Positions 25,961-34,604 of a DNA stretch of 64,000 nt are shown piece by piece. The notes under the pieces were generated by a model. The model was given only the letters and a program-made list of their open reading frames with translations, was not told where the DNA came from and ran no database searches. Made by a program: the position numbers and the translations under genes. This stretch comes from Nocardia amamiensis (lineage in GTDB: Bacteria; Actinomycetota; Actinomycetes; Mycobacteriales; Mycobacteriaceae), in contig NZ_JADLQX010000028.1 in NCBI RefSeq assembly GCF_015477605.1, positions 17,201 to 81,200 on the forward strand. The letters are read 5' to 3'. Numbering within the stretch: the stretch's first letter is position 1; each line of letters opens with the position of its first letter.

Positions 25961-25995
25961 CAGCCAAAGGTCCTGGATGCGCGGACCTTCCGGCC
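25961..25995 (+). promoter_or_regulatory. Two weak DosR-like boxes
   Basis: CAGCC-AAAG-GTCCT (25961-25974) and CGGAC-CTTC-CGGCC (25982-25995) are spaced 21 bp centre to centre, two helical turns, as in many DosR promoters. They lie 106-140 bp upstream of the DUF4389 gene. Each has a poor half-site. The rest of 25794-26101 is empty. Confidence 0.4.
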
Positions 25996-26101
25996 CTCCG
26001 CGCCGGCTCCCGGGTGATTCATCCTGAATTCCAAGACGGTGACCATATCTCGTCGCATCAGGCGGCGATCGGAGGCATACCGTCCAAGAGGAGCACCCAT
26101 C

Positions 26102-26785
26102 ATGAATCCCGAAAACGCATCCGTCTATCCGGTGAGCCTGCGCGGTGATCTGGACGAACCGCTGTCGCGCTGGTTGTGGCTGGTGAAATGGATACTGGCG
26201 ATACCGCACTACGTTGTCCTGTTTTTCCTGTGGATCGCGTTCGCGGTTCTCACCGTGGCCGCTGGATTCGCGATCCTGTTCACCGGCCGCTATCCGCGAG
26301 CGATCTTCGACTTCAACGTCGGGGTGATCAGGTGGTCGTGGCGGGTGCAGTTCTATTCGTTCGCGGCGCTGGGCACCGACCGGTATCCGCCGTTCACCCT
26401 GGGCCCGACCGACTATCCCGCCGATTTCCAGGTCGACTACCCCGACCGCCTGTCCCGTGGGCTGGTGCTGGTGAAATGGTGGCTGCTGGCCATACCGCAC
26501 TACCTGGTCGTTTCCGCGATGTCCAGCGGCGCTGTCGTCCTCGGTGGCGACAACGACAGCGGTGGCGGCATCACCTCGGTGCCGCTGCTGGGCGTGCTCG
26601 TGCTCATCGCCGCGGTCGCGTTGCTGTTCACCGCTCGCTACCCGCGTCGTCTGTTCGACTTCGTTCTCGGCATCAACCGCTGGATTTATCGCGTCCTTGC
26701 CTACGCGGCGCTGATGCGCGACGAGTACCCGCCATTTCGCCTCGACCAAGGCCCACGTGAGCCCGCCGCGGAGCCGCGGCCATGA
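26102..26785 (+). CDS. DUF4389 membrane protein (two repeats)
   Basis: The 227-residue protein carries two DUF4389 units. Each starts YPxxLxxxLxxPLSRWLWLVKWxLAIPHYxVL-like sequence: PLSRWLWLVKWILAIPHYVVLFFLW and LSRGLVLVKWWLLAIPHYLVV. Each ends with an ALLFTGRYPRxxFDFxxGxxRWxxR block. About four helices are predicted. Function is unknown, but proteins of this type are frequent in mycobacteria and rhodococci. ATG 26102 follows AAGAGGAGCACC. The next gene starts inside its stop codon (ATGA), so they are translated together. Confidence 0.85.
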   Translation: MNPENASVYPVSLRGDLDEPLSRWLWLVKWILAIPHYVVLFFLWIAFAVLTVAAGFAILFTGRYPRAIFDFNVGVIRWSWRVQFYSFAALGTDRYPPFTLGPTDYPADFQVDYPDRLSRGLVLVKWWLLAIPHYLVVSAMSSGAVVLGGDNDSGGGITSVPLLGVLVLIAAVALLFTARYPRRLFDFVLGINRWIYRVLAYAALMRDEYPPFRLDQGPREPAAEPRP

Positions 26786-27591
26786 CGACGAGATCGACCT
26801 CTGTCCAGCGGCGTTCGGTGATCGCGGTAGCGCTGGCCGCGGTAACCGTGTCGGTCGCCGCGGCTGCGTCGCTGTTCAAGGTCACCCGCGGCGGCGATGA
26901 TGAACAGTCTCCGCCGCCGATGCTGTCTTCGGCATCGGCTGTGCCGACTGTTACGAACTCACGGCAGGAGCACACCTCGCCGGAGCCATACCAGTTCGAT
27001 TACCAGCCGCTGTGGCCGTACGCCAGCGCGGCGGACGCGGCGGCTGCCCAGCGGGCTCTGCGCGAAGGGCATCAGCCGTGGCGGCTGGACGCGGGCACGG
27101 TCGCGCAGATGTTCACCAGGGATTACCTCGGCTTCGCGGGGGTCGACAAGGTCGTGGACGTCGTCACGCAAGGCGAGCACGCCCGAGTGAGTGTGGGTTT
27201 CGACCATCCAAAGGGCGCGCCGGCCACCGCCGCGGTGGTGCATCTGGTGCGGTTCGGCGTCGGTGATGATGCGCCGTGGGAGGTGGTCGGCACCGACGAC
27301 AGCACGCTCACACTGACCGCCCCGAGCTACGGGTCGGCAGTGCGATCACCGCTGCTGGCCGGCGGCCGGATCTCGGGAGTCGACGAAAGCCTGCGTGTAC
27401 AAGTCCGGCAGATCGATCGGACGCGGCCGGTCGGCGAAGCGCCCCCCATTCCGGCGGGCGGCACAGATACTCCTTGGACGGCGACCATCCCCTTCACCGC
27501 CGCCTGCCCCGGCACGCTCACTGTCGTGGTTTCAACGGGTGGCCACGTCGCGGAGGTGGAGCGTTTCGCGATCACCGGCTTGCATTGCTAG
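26782..27591 (+). CDS. Exported protein with Gmad2-like immunoglobulin-type domain
   Basis: The 269-residue protein has a positively charged start, one hydrophobic helix (SVIAVALAAVTVSVAAAASLF) as signal or anchor, a linker rich in Ser/Pro, a middle domain (RLDAGTVAQMFTRDYLGFAGVDKVVDVV), and a C-terminal Gmad2-like sandwich. The last starts SPLLAGGRISGVDESLRVQVRQ and ends CPGTLTVVVSTGGHVAEVERFAITGL. Gmad2 domains occur in surface and germination-related proteins; the role here is unknown. It overlaps the DUF4389 gene by four bases and should be co-expressed. Confidence 0.75.
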   Translation: MTTRSTSVQRRSVIAVALAAVTVSVAAAASLFKVTRGGDDEQSPPPMLSSASAVPTVTNSRQEHTSPEPYQFDYQPLWPYASAADAAAAQRALREGHQPWRLDAGTVAQMFTRDYLGFAGVDKVVDVVTQGEHARVSVGFDHPKGAPATAAVVHLVRFGVGDDAPWEVVGTDDSTLTLTAPSYGSAVRSPLLAGGRISGVDESLRVQVRQIDRTRPVGEAPPIPAGGTDTPWTATIPFTAACPGTLTVVVSTGGHVAEVERFAITGLHC

Positions 27592-28087
27592 ATCACCTGC
27601 GCATCGTGCGGGTCCCTGAGCCTCGGCGAATCCCATCGAACGGTTGTGGTCGCCCGAAGCGGCAGGCCGATCGTCGGCCAGTCGAGAGCGGATTGGTCCG
27701 GGAACCTCTTTCGGCCGCAATCCGGAGCTGCGGCGAATAAGTGTCTCGGTGACCCCGAGGGCGGTCCCGGTGAACCGGCCCTGGTCATGCGCCGAATGCC
27801 CGTCGGCGCTGCTGCGAGCACGGCAGGCGTCAGCGACACGACCTGTCGCGGACCGGACTTCGATGCCGAGGGGCACCGTCGGTGCGCTGCGCCAGCGGCG
27901 GACATCCGGAGCTGGCCGGGCGGATGCTGTTGCTCGTCGGCACCTGGCCGCAGCATGCCGTCAGTTGGACAACGCCGTATTCGCCGGGCGGTCAAGGGAC
28001 TTTGGTCACCAGTCAGGGGTCCAACTCCGGCCTGCCCCGGCGAATACGCCCGTACGCTGAGGGCATGTGTGACGGAGGTGCATCGGC
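27592..28087. promoter_or_regulatory. dosR upstream region with DosR-like box
   Basis: A box GGGAC-TTTG-GTCAC at 27996-28009 lies 78 bp before the dosR start, consistent with autoregulation as in mycobacteria. The remaining 400 bp show no gene I can support. Confidence 0.55.
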
Positions 28088-28735
28088 ATGACCAAGGTGT
28101 TCCTGGTGGACGACCACCACATCGTGCGGCGCGGCGTGGCTGACCTGATCGACGCCGAGACCGACATGGAGGTCATCGGTGAAGCGGGCAGCGTATCCCA
28201 GGCGCTGGCGCGTATTCCCGCGCTGCGACCCGACGTCGCGGTGCTGGACGTGCGGCTGCCCGACGGCAACGGCATCGAACTGTGCCGGGAGCTGCTGAAC
28301 CAGCAGCTCGGATTGCGCTGCCTGATCCTCACCTCGTTCACCGACGAGCAGGCCATGCTCGACGCGATTCTGGCCGGCGCCAGCGGCTACGTGGTGAAGG
28401 ACATCGGGACGACCGACCTCGTCGACGCTATCCGTGACGTCGGCTCGGGCAAATCACTGCTGGACAATCGGGCCGCAGCGGCCTTGATGGCGAAGTTGCG
28501 CGACGAGGCCGAGGCCAAGACGGGACCGCTGGCCGCGCTCACCGACCAGGAACGCGTTCTGCTGGGGCTGCTCGGTGAGGGGCTGACGAACCGGCAGATC
28601 GCACAGCGGATGTTCTTGGCGGAGAAGACGGTGAAGAACTACGTGTCCCGGCTGCTGACCAAGCTCGGTGTGGAACGGCGCACCCAAGCCGCGGTGCTGG
28701 CATCCAAACTGAACCCGTCCACGAACAGAGATTGA
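28088..28735 (+). CDS. dosR: DosR/DevR-type response regulator
   Basis: The 215-residue protein is nearly collinear with M. tuberculosis DosR (217). The receiver has the acidic pocket VDDHH (Asp8, Asp9), phosphoacceptor Asp54 in VLDVRLPDGNGIELCRELL, Thr82, Tyr101 and Lys104 in GASGYVVKDI. The linker has SLLDNRAAAALMAKLR, and the C-terminal LuxR-type helix-turn-helix has LTDQERVLLGLLGEGLTNRQIAQRMFLAEKTVKNYVSRLL, whose recognition helix is that of DosR. It should bind the GGGNC-N4-GNCCC boxes found across the window. The kinase gene is 17.6 kb upstream rather than adjacent. ATG 28088 follows GGAGGTGCATCGGC. Confidence 0.97.
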   Translation: MTKVFLVDDHHIVRRGVADLIDAETDMEVIGEAGSVSQALARIPALRPDVAVLDVRLPDGNGIELCRELLNQQLGLRCLILTSFTDEQAMLDAILAGASGYVVKDIGTTDLVDAIRDVGSGKSLLDNRAAAALMAKLRDEAEAKTGPLAALTDQERVLLGLLGEGLTNRQIAQRMFLAEKTVKNYVSRLLTKLGVERRTQAAVLASKLNPSTNRD

Positions 28736-28875
28736 GCCCGCGACGTGCGCGTGCCGGGCGGCCCGCCCACCGATGGGTACGGTCCCGGCGATGACCTGAC
28801 ATGGGTGCTGCCTGGGCGGCCCGCACGACTGCGCTGGTCCGCGCCATGGTTGTAAGCGAAATACCATGAGACGAA

Positions 28876-28911
28876 GGTGCTTTGGGCCCGCTGGTTCGGG
28901 ACCAACGACCG
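28876..28911 (+). promoter_or_regulatory. Paired DosR-like boxes
   Basis: GGTGC-TTTG-GGCCC (28876-28889) and GGGAC-CAAC-GACCG (28898-28911), 22 bp apart, end 69 bp before the stress-protein start. Paired sites two turns apart are common in DosR-activated promoters. Confidence 0.6.
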
Positions 28912-28980
28912 GCGCGTGCACGAGGCCGGAATTCCTAACCTACGGATAGCCGAAATCACCGGATCCGAAGGGACCAGCTC

Positions 28981-29889
28981 ATGTCCGCCCAGCCCACTGT
29001 CAACCCCCACCAGCTGGCCTCGGCTCCTGTCGTGATCGGTGTCGATGGTTCCGAAAGCTCCGATTTGGCCGTCTACTGGGCTGCCGAGACCGCGGCGCGC
29101 CGACGCCGCACGTTGCGCATCGTGCACGGACTTGATCTCGCCGCGGCACAGGCGGTCTTCGGCATGTACGACCTGATGGTGCCCGCCGTTGCCCAGACGT
29201 TGCGGGAAGAAGGCGCCGCCCAGCTGGCGACCGCGGCCCGGTTGGCCCGCCGGATCGACCCTGAGCTGCGCGTGGAAACCGAGCTGTCGCCGTGCCATCC
29301 GGCCAGGCTGCTGATCGAGCGATCGCAGTCCGCGCATCTGATCGTGCTGGGCGCCGGGCGGGGCGGCGAAATCGCCCACATCGGGTCGACACTGCTCGCG
29401 GTGACCGCGCACGGCCACGGCGACATCGTGGTCGTCCACGACACGGGCAGTGAGCAGCGGACCCGGAGTACCGGCCCCGTCGTGGTCGGCGTCGATGGCA
29501 GCCGAGTCAGCGAGGTCGCGGTCGCCGCGGCTTTCAACGAAGCAAGCGTCCGCGACACAACGCTTGTCGCGGTACACGCCGCCACCGACTTCCATCCACA
29601 TGCCGGGGTCACCAGCCTCCTCCCGGCCCGCGAGTTCGAAAACGCGGCACAGCAGATGCTCGCCGAACAACTGGCCGGGTGGCAGGAGAAGTACCCTGAT
29701 GTACAGGTGACCCGCAAGGTGGCTGTGGCGTCGCCGCGTAATCTGCTCACCGCGTGGTCGAAGTCCGCGCAGCTGCTCGTGGTCGGCAGCCGCGGCCGCG
29801 GCGGATTCCGCGGCCTGCTGCTCGGTTCCACCAGCAATTTCCTTGTCCAGCACGCCCATTGCCCGGTCATGGTCGCCCACGAGAACTAG
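28981..29889 (+). CDS. Tandem-domain universal stress protein (first domain degenerate)
   Basis: The 302-residue protein has two Usp domains, first VVIGVDGSESSDLAVYWAAETAARR and second VVVGVDGSRVSEVAVAAAFNEAS. The second keeps the ATP motif in VVGSRGRGGFRGLLLGSTSNFLVQHAHCPVMV. The first has VLGAGRGGEIAHIGSTLLAVTAHGHGDIVVVHD, in which the glycine pattern is shortened, so ATP binding there is doubtful. ATG 28981 lies after GAAGGGACCAGCTC. It follows dosR by 245 bp on the same strand, echoing the Rv3134c-dosR neighbourhood of M. tuberculosis, though in reversed order, and has its own pair of boxes. Confidence 0.93.
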   Translation: MSAQPTVNPHQLASAPVVIGVDGSESSDLAVYWAAETAARRRRTLRIVHGLDLAAAQAVFGMYDLMVPAVAQTLREEGAAQLATAARLARRIDPELRVETELSPCHPARLLIERSQSAHLIVLGAGRGGEIAHIGSTLLAVTAHGHGDIVVVHDTGSEQRTRSTGPVVVGVDGSRVSEVAVAAAFNEASVRDTTLVAVHAATDFHPHAGVTSLLPAREFENAAQQMLAEQLAGWQEKYPDVQVTRKVAVASPRNLLTAWSKSAQLLVVGSRGRGGFRGLLLGSTSNFLVQHAHCPVMVAHEN

Positions 29890-29996
29890 TTCTCGCGGGT
29901 CCTGACGTGGTGGCCCCGTGATCGCGATTTCGGTGCTGCTGTGCACGGTGATGCCCGCCCGCGTGGGCTGATCGTGGCCGGAGGGCCCCGCATTCG

Positions 29997-30010
29997 GTGA
30001 CCTTCGGCCG
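29997..30010 (+). promoter_or_regulatory. Possible DosR-like box
   Basis: GTGAC-CTTC-GGCCG, 73 bp before the SDR gene; both half-sites have one mismatch. Confidence 0.4.
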
Positions 30011-30083
30011 TCATCTACGCCGCCGGATCGCGCCATGCTGAATCACGAAATAGACGGCCCGAGCCGGCTGAAAGGTGATCATC

Positions 30084-30836
30084 ATGACCGAACTCGAAGG
30101 AAGAAGCGCGGTTGTCACCGGCGGGGCGCGCGGTATCGGCGCCGCCGTAGTAGCCGCCTTGGCGAAGGAGCACATATCCGTTGTGATCGGCGATCTGCTC
30201 GAGCCCGAGGGCACCGCACTGGCCGATTCGCTGGGAGCCGGCGCGCTCTTCCGCCGGCTCGACGTGACCGACGAGGCCGGATGGCGCGCGGTACTCGACG
30301 ACGCCGAGGCGGAGTTCGGGCCGCTGGCGGTGTTGATCAACAACGCGGGCATAGTCGATTTCGGTGGCATCGAGTCAGAATCGCCGGCGATGTTCCGGCA
30401 TGTCGTCGACGTCAACCTCTACGGCGCCTGGCTCGGCATGCATCTGGCGGCGCCGCGGTTGCGGGCCGCGGGCGGCGGGGTGATCGTCAACATCTCCTCT
30501 ACCGCCGGACTGATCGGCTACGCGGGTGTCGGTGGCTACGTGGCGAGCAAATGGGGTCTGCGGGGTTTGACGAAGGCCGCCGCCCTGGAACTCGGACCCG
30601 CGAACGTGCGGGTGTGCTCGATACATCCGGGCCCTATCCACACCCCAATGACCGAGCAGATGGACGAATCCGTCGCCGCAGCCCAACCGCTGGCCCGATT
30701 CGGTGAACCCGAAGAGGTCGCGGCGATGGTGCGGTTCCTGGTCACCGAGGCGACCTACTCGACAGGCTCGGAATTCGTGCTCGACGGCGGCGCCACCGCC
30801 GGTCAGGTTGTCGGCCTGCCGGGCGAAACCCGATAA
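30084..30836 (+). CDS. Short-chain dehydrogenase/reductase (FabG/HSD-like)
   Basis: The 250-residue enzyme is a classical SDR. It has the NAD(P) loop VVTGGARGIGAAV, the Asp-rich adenine region VIGDLLEPEG (favouring NAD), LDVTD, NNAGI, the catalytic Ser in NISSTAGLIGYAG and YVASK, and the PGPIHTPMTEQM loop. It resembles 3-alpha/20-beta hydroxysteroid dehydrogenases (FabG3/Rv2002-like). A hydroxy-lipid or steroid substrate is plausible but not shown. ATG 30084 was preferred to ATG 30075 because AAAGGTG sits nine bases ahead. A possible dormancy box precedes it. Confidence 0.9.
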   Translation: MTELEGRSAVVTGGARGIGAAVVAALAKEHISVVIGDLLEPEGTALADSLGAGALFRRLDVTDEAGWRAVLDDAEAEFGPLAVLINNAGIVDFGGIESESPAMFRHVVDVNLYGAWLGMHLAAPRLRAAGGGVIVNISSTAGLIGYAGVGGYVASKWGLRGLTKAAALELGPANVRVCSIHPGPIHTPMTEQMDESVAAAQPLARFGEPEEVAAMVRFLVTEATYSTGSEFVLDGGATAGQVVGLPGETR

Positions 30837-30977
30837 CAGGCGAGCGATGTCTCTGGGGCTGCCCACCGACTGGGTGCTCGGCTGGATTCGCAGCGCTGGC
30901 TGGAGCTCGAGTGGCGGCGGATGAGCAGGCCGATCGGCAAGGCACGGAGTGACGGATCTGGAACCGAGGAGAGCACT

Positions 30978-31877
30978 ATGACCGAGAACACGACCGCATC
31001 GGGCGGGCAGGCGGATGCGCCCATCTTGGCCGCCGCCGACGGTTCGGCCACCTCGTACCACGCGGTGGCGTGGGCCGCCGTGGACGCGGCTGTACATCGT
31101 TGCCGGCTGCACATCGTCACCTCTGTCGCGATCCCGACCGGCGTCGGTCCCGGTCCCGCGCTGACTGAGCGCGATGTGGCGTGGATGCGCACGGAAGGGG
31201 AGCGGGTGCTCACCGAGGCCGCCCGAGTGGCCCGGACGGCGGCGGCCGGCGAGGCGTTGGCCATCAGCACCGAATTGATCGTCGAGCCGGTCATTCCGTA
31301 TCTGATCGACCGCTCACGGCAGGCCAGGATGCTGGTCGTCGGCAGCCGGGGGCTCGGAGCGTTTCGCCGCGAGCTGCTCGGCTCGGTGAGCACGGCGGTC
31401 ACCCGGCACGCGCACTGCCCGGTCGCGGTCGTGCACTCGACTTCGGCGACCGACGCCTTTTCTTCGGGCAAGCCGGTCCTGGTCGGGGTCGACGGTACGG
31501 CAAACAGTGTGCCCGCCATCGAACTCGCCTACGAGGAGGCTTCGCGGCGCAAAGTCGGACTGACCGCGCTGCATGCGTGGAGCGATACCAGCAGTGTCGA
31601 CCTTCGGCTCGACTGGGATGCCGTGCGGGAGCAGGAAGACGAGTTGCTCGCGGAGCGGCTGGCCGGCTTCGGAGAACGATATCCCGACGTGCGGGTACGG
31701 CGTGTCCTGATGCGCGACAGGCCCGTTCGCTCGCTGCTCGATGAATCCGATGATGCCCAGATGCTCGTGGTGGGCAGCCACGGGCGCGGCGGGTTCACCG
31801 GCATGCTGCTCGGTTCCACCAGCGCCGCGCTGTTGCATGCGGTGGAGTGCCCGATGATCGTCGTGCGGGAGCGTTGA
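30978..31877 (+). CDS. Tandem-domain universal stress protein
   Basis: The 299-residue protein has both Usp domains with intact ATP motifs: VVGSRGLGAFRRELLGSVSTAVTRHAHCPVAVVHS and VVGSHGRGGFTGMLLGSTSAALLHAVECPMIVV. The N-terminal AAADGSATSYHAVAWAAVDAAVHRCRLHIVTS is nearly the same as in the protein at 17216-18145, so the two are recent paralogues. ATG 30978 follows GAGGAGAGCACT. I see no strong dormancy box in the 140 bp between it and the SDR gene, so it may be read through from that promoter. Confidence 0.94.
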   Translation: MTENTTASGGQADAPILAAADGSATSYHAVAWAAVDAAVHRCRLHIVTSVAIPTGVGPGPALTERDVAWMRTEGERVLTEAARVARTAAAGEALAISTELIVEPVIPYLIDRSRQARMLVVGSRGLGAFRRELLGSVSTAVTRHAHCPVAVVHSTSATDAFSSGKPVLVGVDGTANSVPAIELAYEEASRRKVGLTALHAWSDTSSVDLRLDWDAVREQEDELLAERLAGFGERYPDVRVRRVLMRDRPVRSLLDESDDAQMLVVGSHGRGGFTGMLLGSTSAALLHAVECPMIVVRER

Positions 31878-32005
31878 GCGCTGTCGGCGCGCCGCGACCC
31901 GGCCGGAGTGGCGTCGCGCGGGCGGCCGGTGTCGCCGATCACGGCTCCCGCACCGTGCTGCCCGTCCGACTCCGCCCCTCACGTCTCGGCGTGGGTGCTT
32001 CGGGT

Positions 32006-34312
32006 TCAGGGGGCGCGGGTTCCGGAGCCGAGCGCCTGCTCGAGCAGCACTCGCCGCTCGGCCGCGGCTATCGCACGGCGCGCGGCGGGTACGGCGTCGG
32101 GTGTCACGGATATCGATGTGATCCCCATCCGCACCAGGTGTTCGGCGAATTCAGGCCGTGTGGAGGGTGCCTGTCCGCAGAGTGACGACGTGATCCGGAG
32201 CCGGCGCGCTGTCGCGACGATCTGTCCGATGGCATCCAGTACGGCGGCATCGGATTCGTCGAAGAGTTCCGCGCAGCTCTCGGAGTCGCGATCGACGCCG
32301 AGCATCAGCTGGGTCAGGTCGTTGCTGCCGATGGAGACACCGTCGATGCCCAATCCCACATATTCGGGTAGCCAGTGCACCACCGAAGGCACCTCGGCCA
32401 TTACCCAGCGATGCAGTCCGCGCTGGGAGCCCAGCGGGCTCATGTCGACGAACTCCAGGCAGGTTTCCAGTTCCCACCGGGTGCGCACGAACGGAATCAT
32501 CAAGTGCAGGTTCGGGGTTCGCTCCCGCACGAGCGCCAGCGCGGTGAGCTCCAAATCGAACACCTCGGGTTCGCGGATGTAGCGGTAGCAGCCGCGGTAA
32601 CCGATCATCGGGTTTCGTTCGTCCGGTTCGTAGCGCGTCCCGCCGACGAGGTCGCGGAATTCGTTGCTGCGCAGGTCGGTTGCCCGGTAGACGACCGGCC
32701 GCGGCGCGAACGCGGTAGTGATCCGGTGCAGTGACTTGGTCATCCGCTCGACGAAGAAGTCTTGTTCACCGCGGGCGATCAGATCCCGGGGGTGGCGGCC
32801 GTCGAGCGCCTGCGTGATCAGTGTCTCCGCCCGCAGCAATCCGACTCCGTCCACATCGGTGGCCGCGACTCGTTCGGCCACCTCGGGCAACGCCAGGTTG
32901 ACGTAGATGCGTGTCGCCGTTGTTTCCGGAGCGGCGACCGAGGCCACCGGCCGTGGCGCGGCCTGCACCGATTCCGATCGCCCTGCGCGGATCTGGCCGG
33001 CCGAGCCGTCGACGGTGACCACCGCCCCCTCGGTGAGCGTGGTGGTCGCGGTACGCGTGCCGACCACGCAGGGGATGCCGAGTTCCCTGGCAACGATCGC
33101 GGCATGACAGGTCATTCCGCCGCTGTCGGTGACCACGGCCGCCGCGCGTGAGAGGGTGGGCAGCCAGTCGGGATTGGTCATCGCGGCGACCAGCACCTCA
33201 CCGACCCGCAATGCGGAGCCCTCTGCCGGTGCGTGCAGGATACGCACCGCGCCGCTGGCCTGGCCAGGGGCGGCCGCCAGCCCGCGCAGCAGCACCTGCG
33301 CTGCAACCGGCTCCGGCGCAGGATGTTTCGCGTCGGCCTGACCGGCGAGCGTGGTGATCGGCCGGGCCTGCACCAGCCACAGGCGCTCGTCGTCGAACGC
33401 CCACTCGATATCCTGCGGCCGACCGCCATGCAACTGCTGAACCTGCAGAGCCGTCTGCGCTACCGCCACGGCTTCGTCTTCGCTGAGCACCTCTGTGGCG
33501 GCCGCGTCGTCGGTGAGCTCCACCCGCTGATCGCCATCGGGCCCGGCCACGATGGCGAAACTCTGCTGTCCGGGCCGGACGGCGATCAGTGCGGGGCCTT
33601 TGGTGTCGAGCATGTAGGTGTCGGGTTCGGTGGCACCGGACACCACGACCTCCCCCTGGCCGCGAGCCGCCTCGATCACCACCCGGTCCCGGCGGCCGCT
33701 CGCCGGATCGGCGGTGAACGCCACGCCTGATCTCCGGGCGGCCACCATGCGCTGCACGACCACCGCGATGTCCGGCCGGTCATGCATTCCGCGGCGGGCG
33801 CGGTAGGTGAGTACTCGGGGCGTGAACAGGGACGCCCAGCAATCGACGACGGCGTCGATCAGCCGCTCGTCGCCACGGATATTGGTGCGTGTCAGGTTCA
33901 TTCCCGCAAAGGAGGCGGTCGCGCTGTCTTCGCCGACCGCGGAGGAGCGGACCGCGACCGGAACCATATCGCCCAGCCGGTGATAAGCGGCCACCGCAGC
34001 GTCGCGCACCCCTGCCGCGATCGGGGACTGGTGCACGAGCTTGCGCATATGTGCGCACAGTTCGTCCAGTCGCTGCTCGTCCGAGCGAGCGCCGCCAGAG
34101 GCGACCTTCAGTGCCTCGCTGTGCAGCGCGTCGAGTTCCGCGCCGTGCGGGCCATGGATGACCACGTCCTCATAGGAGGATTTGAGGATCACGTACCCGG
34201 GCGGCACCGGCAGGCGAGCCGCCACCAATTCACCGAGATTCGCTCCCTTACCCCCGGCCCGGTCGGAATCGGCCAAGCGCAGGTCACCGAGGTCGGCCAC
34301 GTAGTCACCCAT
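32006..34312 (-). CDS. ppsA: Phosphoenolpyruvate synthase
   Basis: The 768-residue enzyme makes PEP, AMP and phosphate from pyruvate and ATP. The N-terminal ATP-grasp part has GGKGANLGELVAARLPVPPGYVI, VPVAVRSSAVGEDSATASFAGM and AFDDERLWLVQARPITT. The swivelling domain has GGMTCHAAIVARELGIPCVVGT with the phospho-histidine. The C-terminal barrel has NPMIGYRGCYRY and GIDGVSIGSNDLTQLMLGVDRDS. ATG 34312 follows CGGAGCCGTT; an ATG ten codons upstream is the alternative. It is divergent from a WS/DGAT gene and shares a dormancy box. PEP synthase with pckG suggests strong PEP supply in the non-growing state. Confidence 0.94.
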   Translation of the reverse strand: MGDYVADLGDLRLADSDRAGGKGANLGELVAARLPVPPGYVILKSSYEDVVIHGPHGAELDALHSEALKVASGGARSDEQRLDELCAHMRKLVHQSPIAAGVRDAAVAAYHRLGDMVPVAVRSSAVGEDSATASFAGMNLTRTNIRGDERLIDAVVDCWASLFTPRVLTYRARRGMHDRPDIAVVVQRMVAARRSGVAFTADPASGRRDRVVIEAARGQGEVVVSGATEPDTYMLDTKGPALIAVRPGQQSFAIVAGPDGDQRVELTDDAAATEVLSEDEAVAVAQTALQVQQLHGGRPQDIEWAFDDERLWLVQARPITTLAGQADAKHPAPEPVAAQVLLRGLAAAPGQASGAVRILHAPAEGSALRVGEVLVAAMTNPDWLPTLSRAAAVVTDSGGMTCHAAIVARELGIPCVVGTRTATTTLTEGAVVTVDGSAGQIRAGRSESVQAAPRPVASVAAPETTATRIYVNLALPEVAERVAATDVDGVGLLRAETLITQALDGRHPRDLIARGEQDFFVERMTKSLHRITTAFAPRPVVYRATDLRSNEFRDLVGGTRYEPDERNPMIGYRGCYRYIREPEVFDLELTALALVRERTPNLHLMIPFVRTRWELETCLEFVDMSPLGSQRGLHRWVMAEVPSVVHWLPEYVGLGIDGVSIGSNDLTQLMLGVDRDSESCAELFDESDAAVLDAIGQIVATARRLRITSSLCGQAPSTRPEFAEHLVRMGITSISVTPDAVPAARRAIAAAERRVLLEQALGSGTRAP

Positions 34313-34383
34313 AACGGCTCCGATCCGTCGCACATCGAACATCGCGTGCTGTCAGCCTCGCGCAGCGAGGATGGCGTCCACCA

Positions 34384-34397
34384 CGGCCGAAGGTCCC
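34384..34397 (-). promoter_or_regulatory. DosR-like box in the ppsA-WS/DGAT divergent region
   Basis: Read on the minus strand it is GGGAC-CTTC-GGCCG, 72 bp upstream of ppsA and about 210 bp upstream of the divergent acyltransferase. It may serve ppsA only. Confidence 0.55.
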
Positions 34398-34604
34398 AAC
34401 GTTGGCCGCGTAGGGCCCCTGGCAGTGCTCGCGGTCGAGCTGGCCGACCCCACCGCACCAGCGGCGGCGCCATGTCGGCGACTTCGCGCGGAATCCGCCC
34501 GACATGTCGCCGAGCACTGCGGCAGTCTCGGCGACCGCGGTGTGACGACAGTCATGCGAAGCGATTACCTTCGCATCTCACGGTGCCGGGCCGCGATGGG
34601 CACG

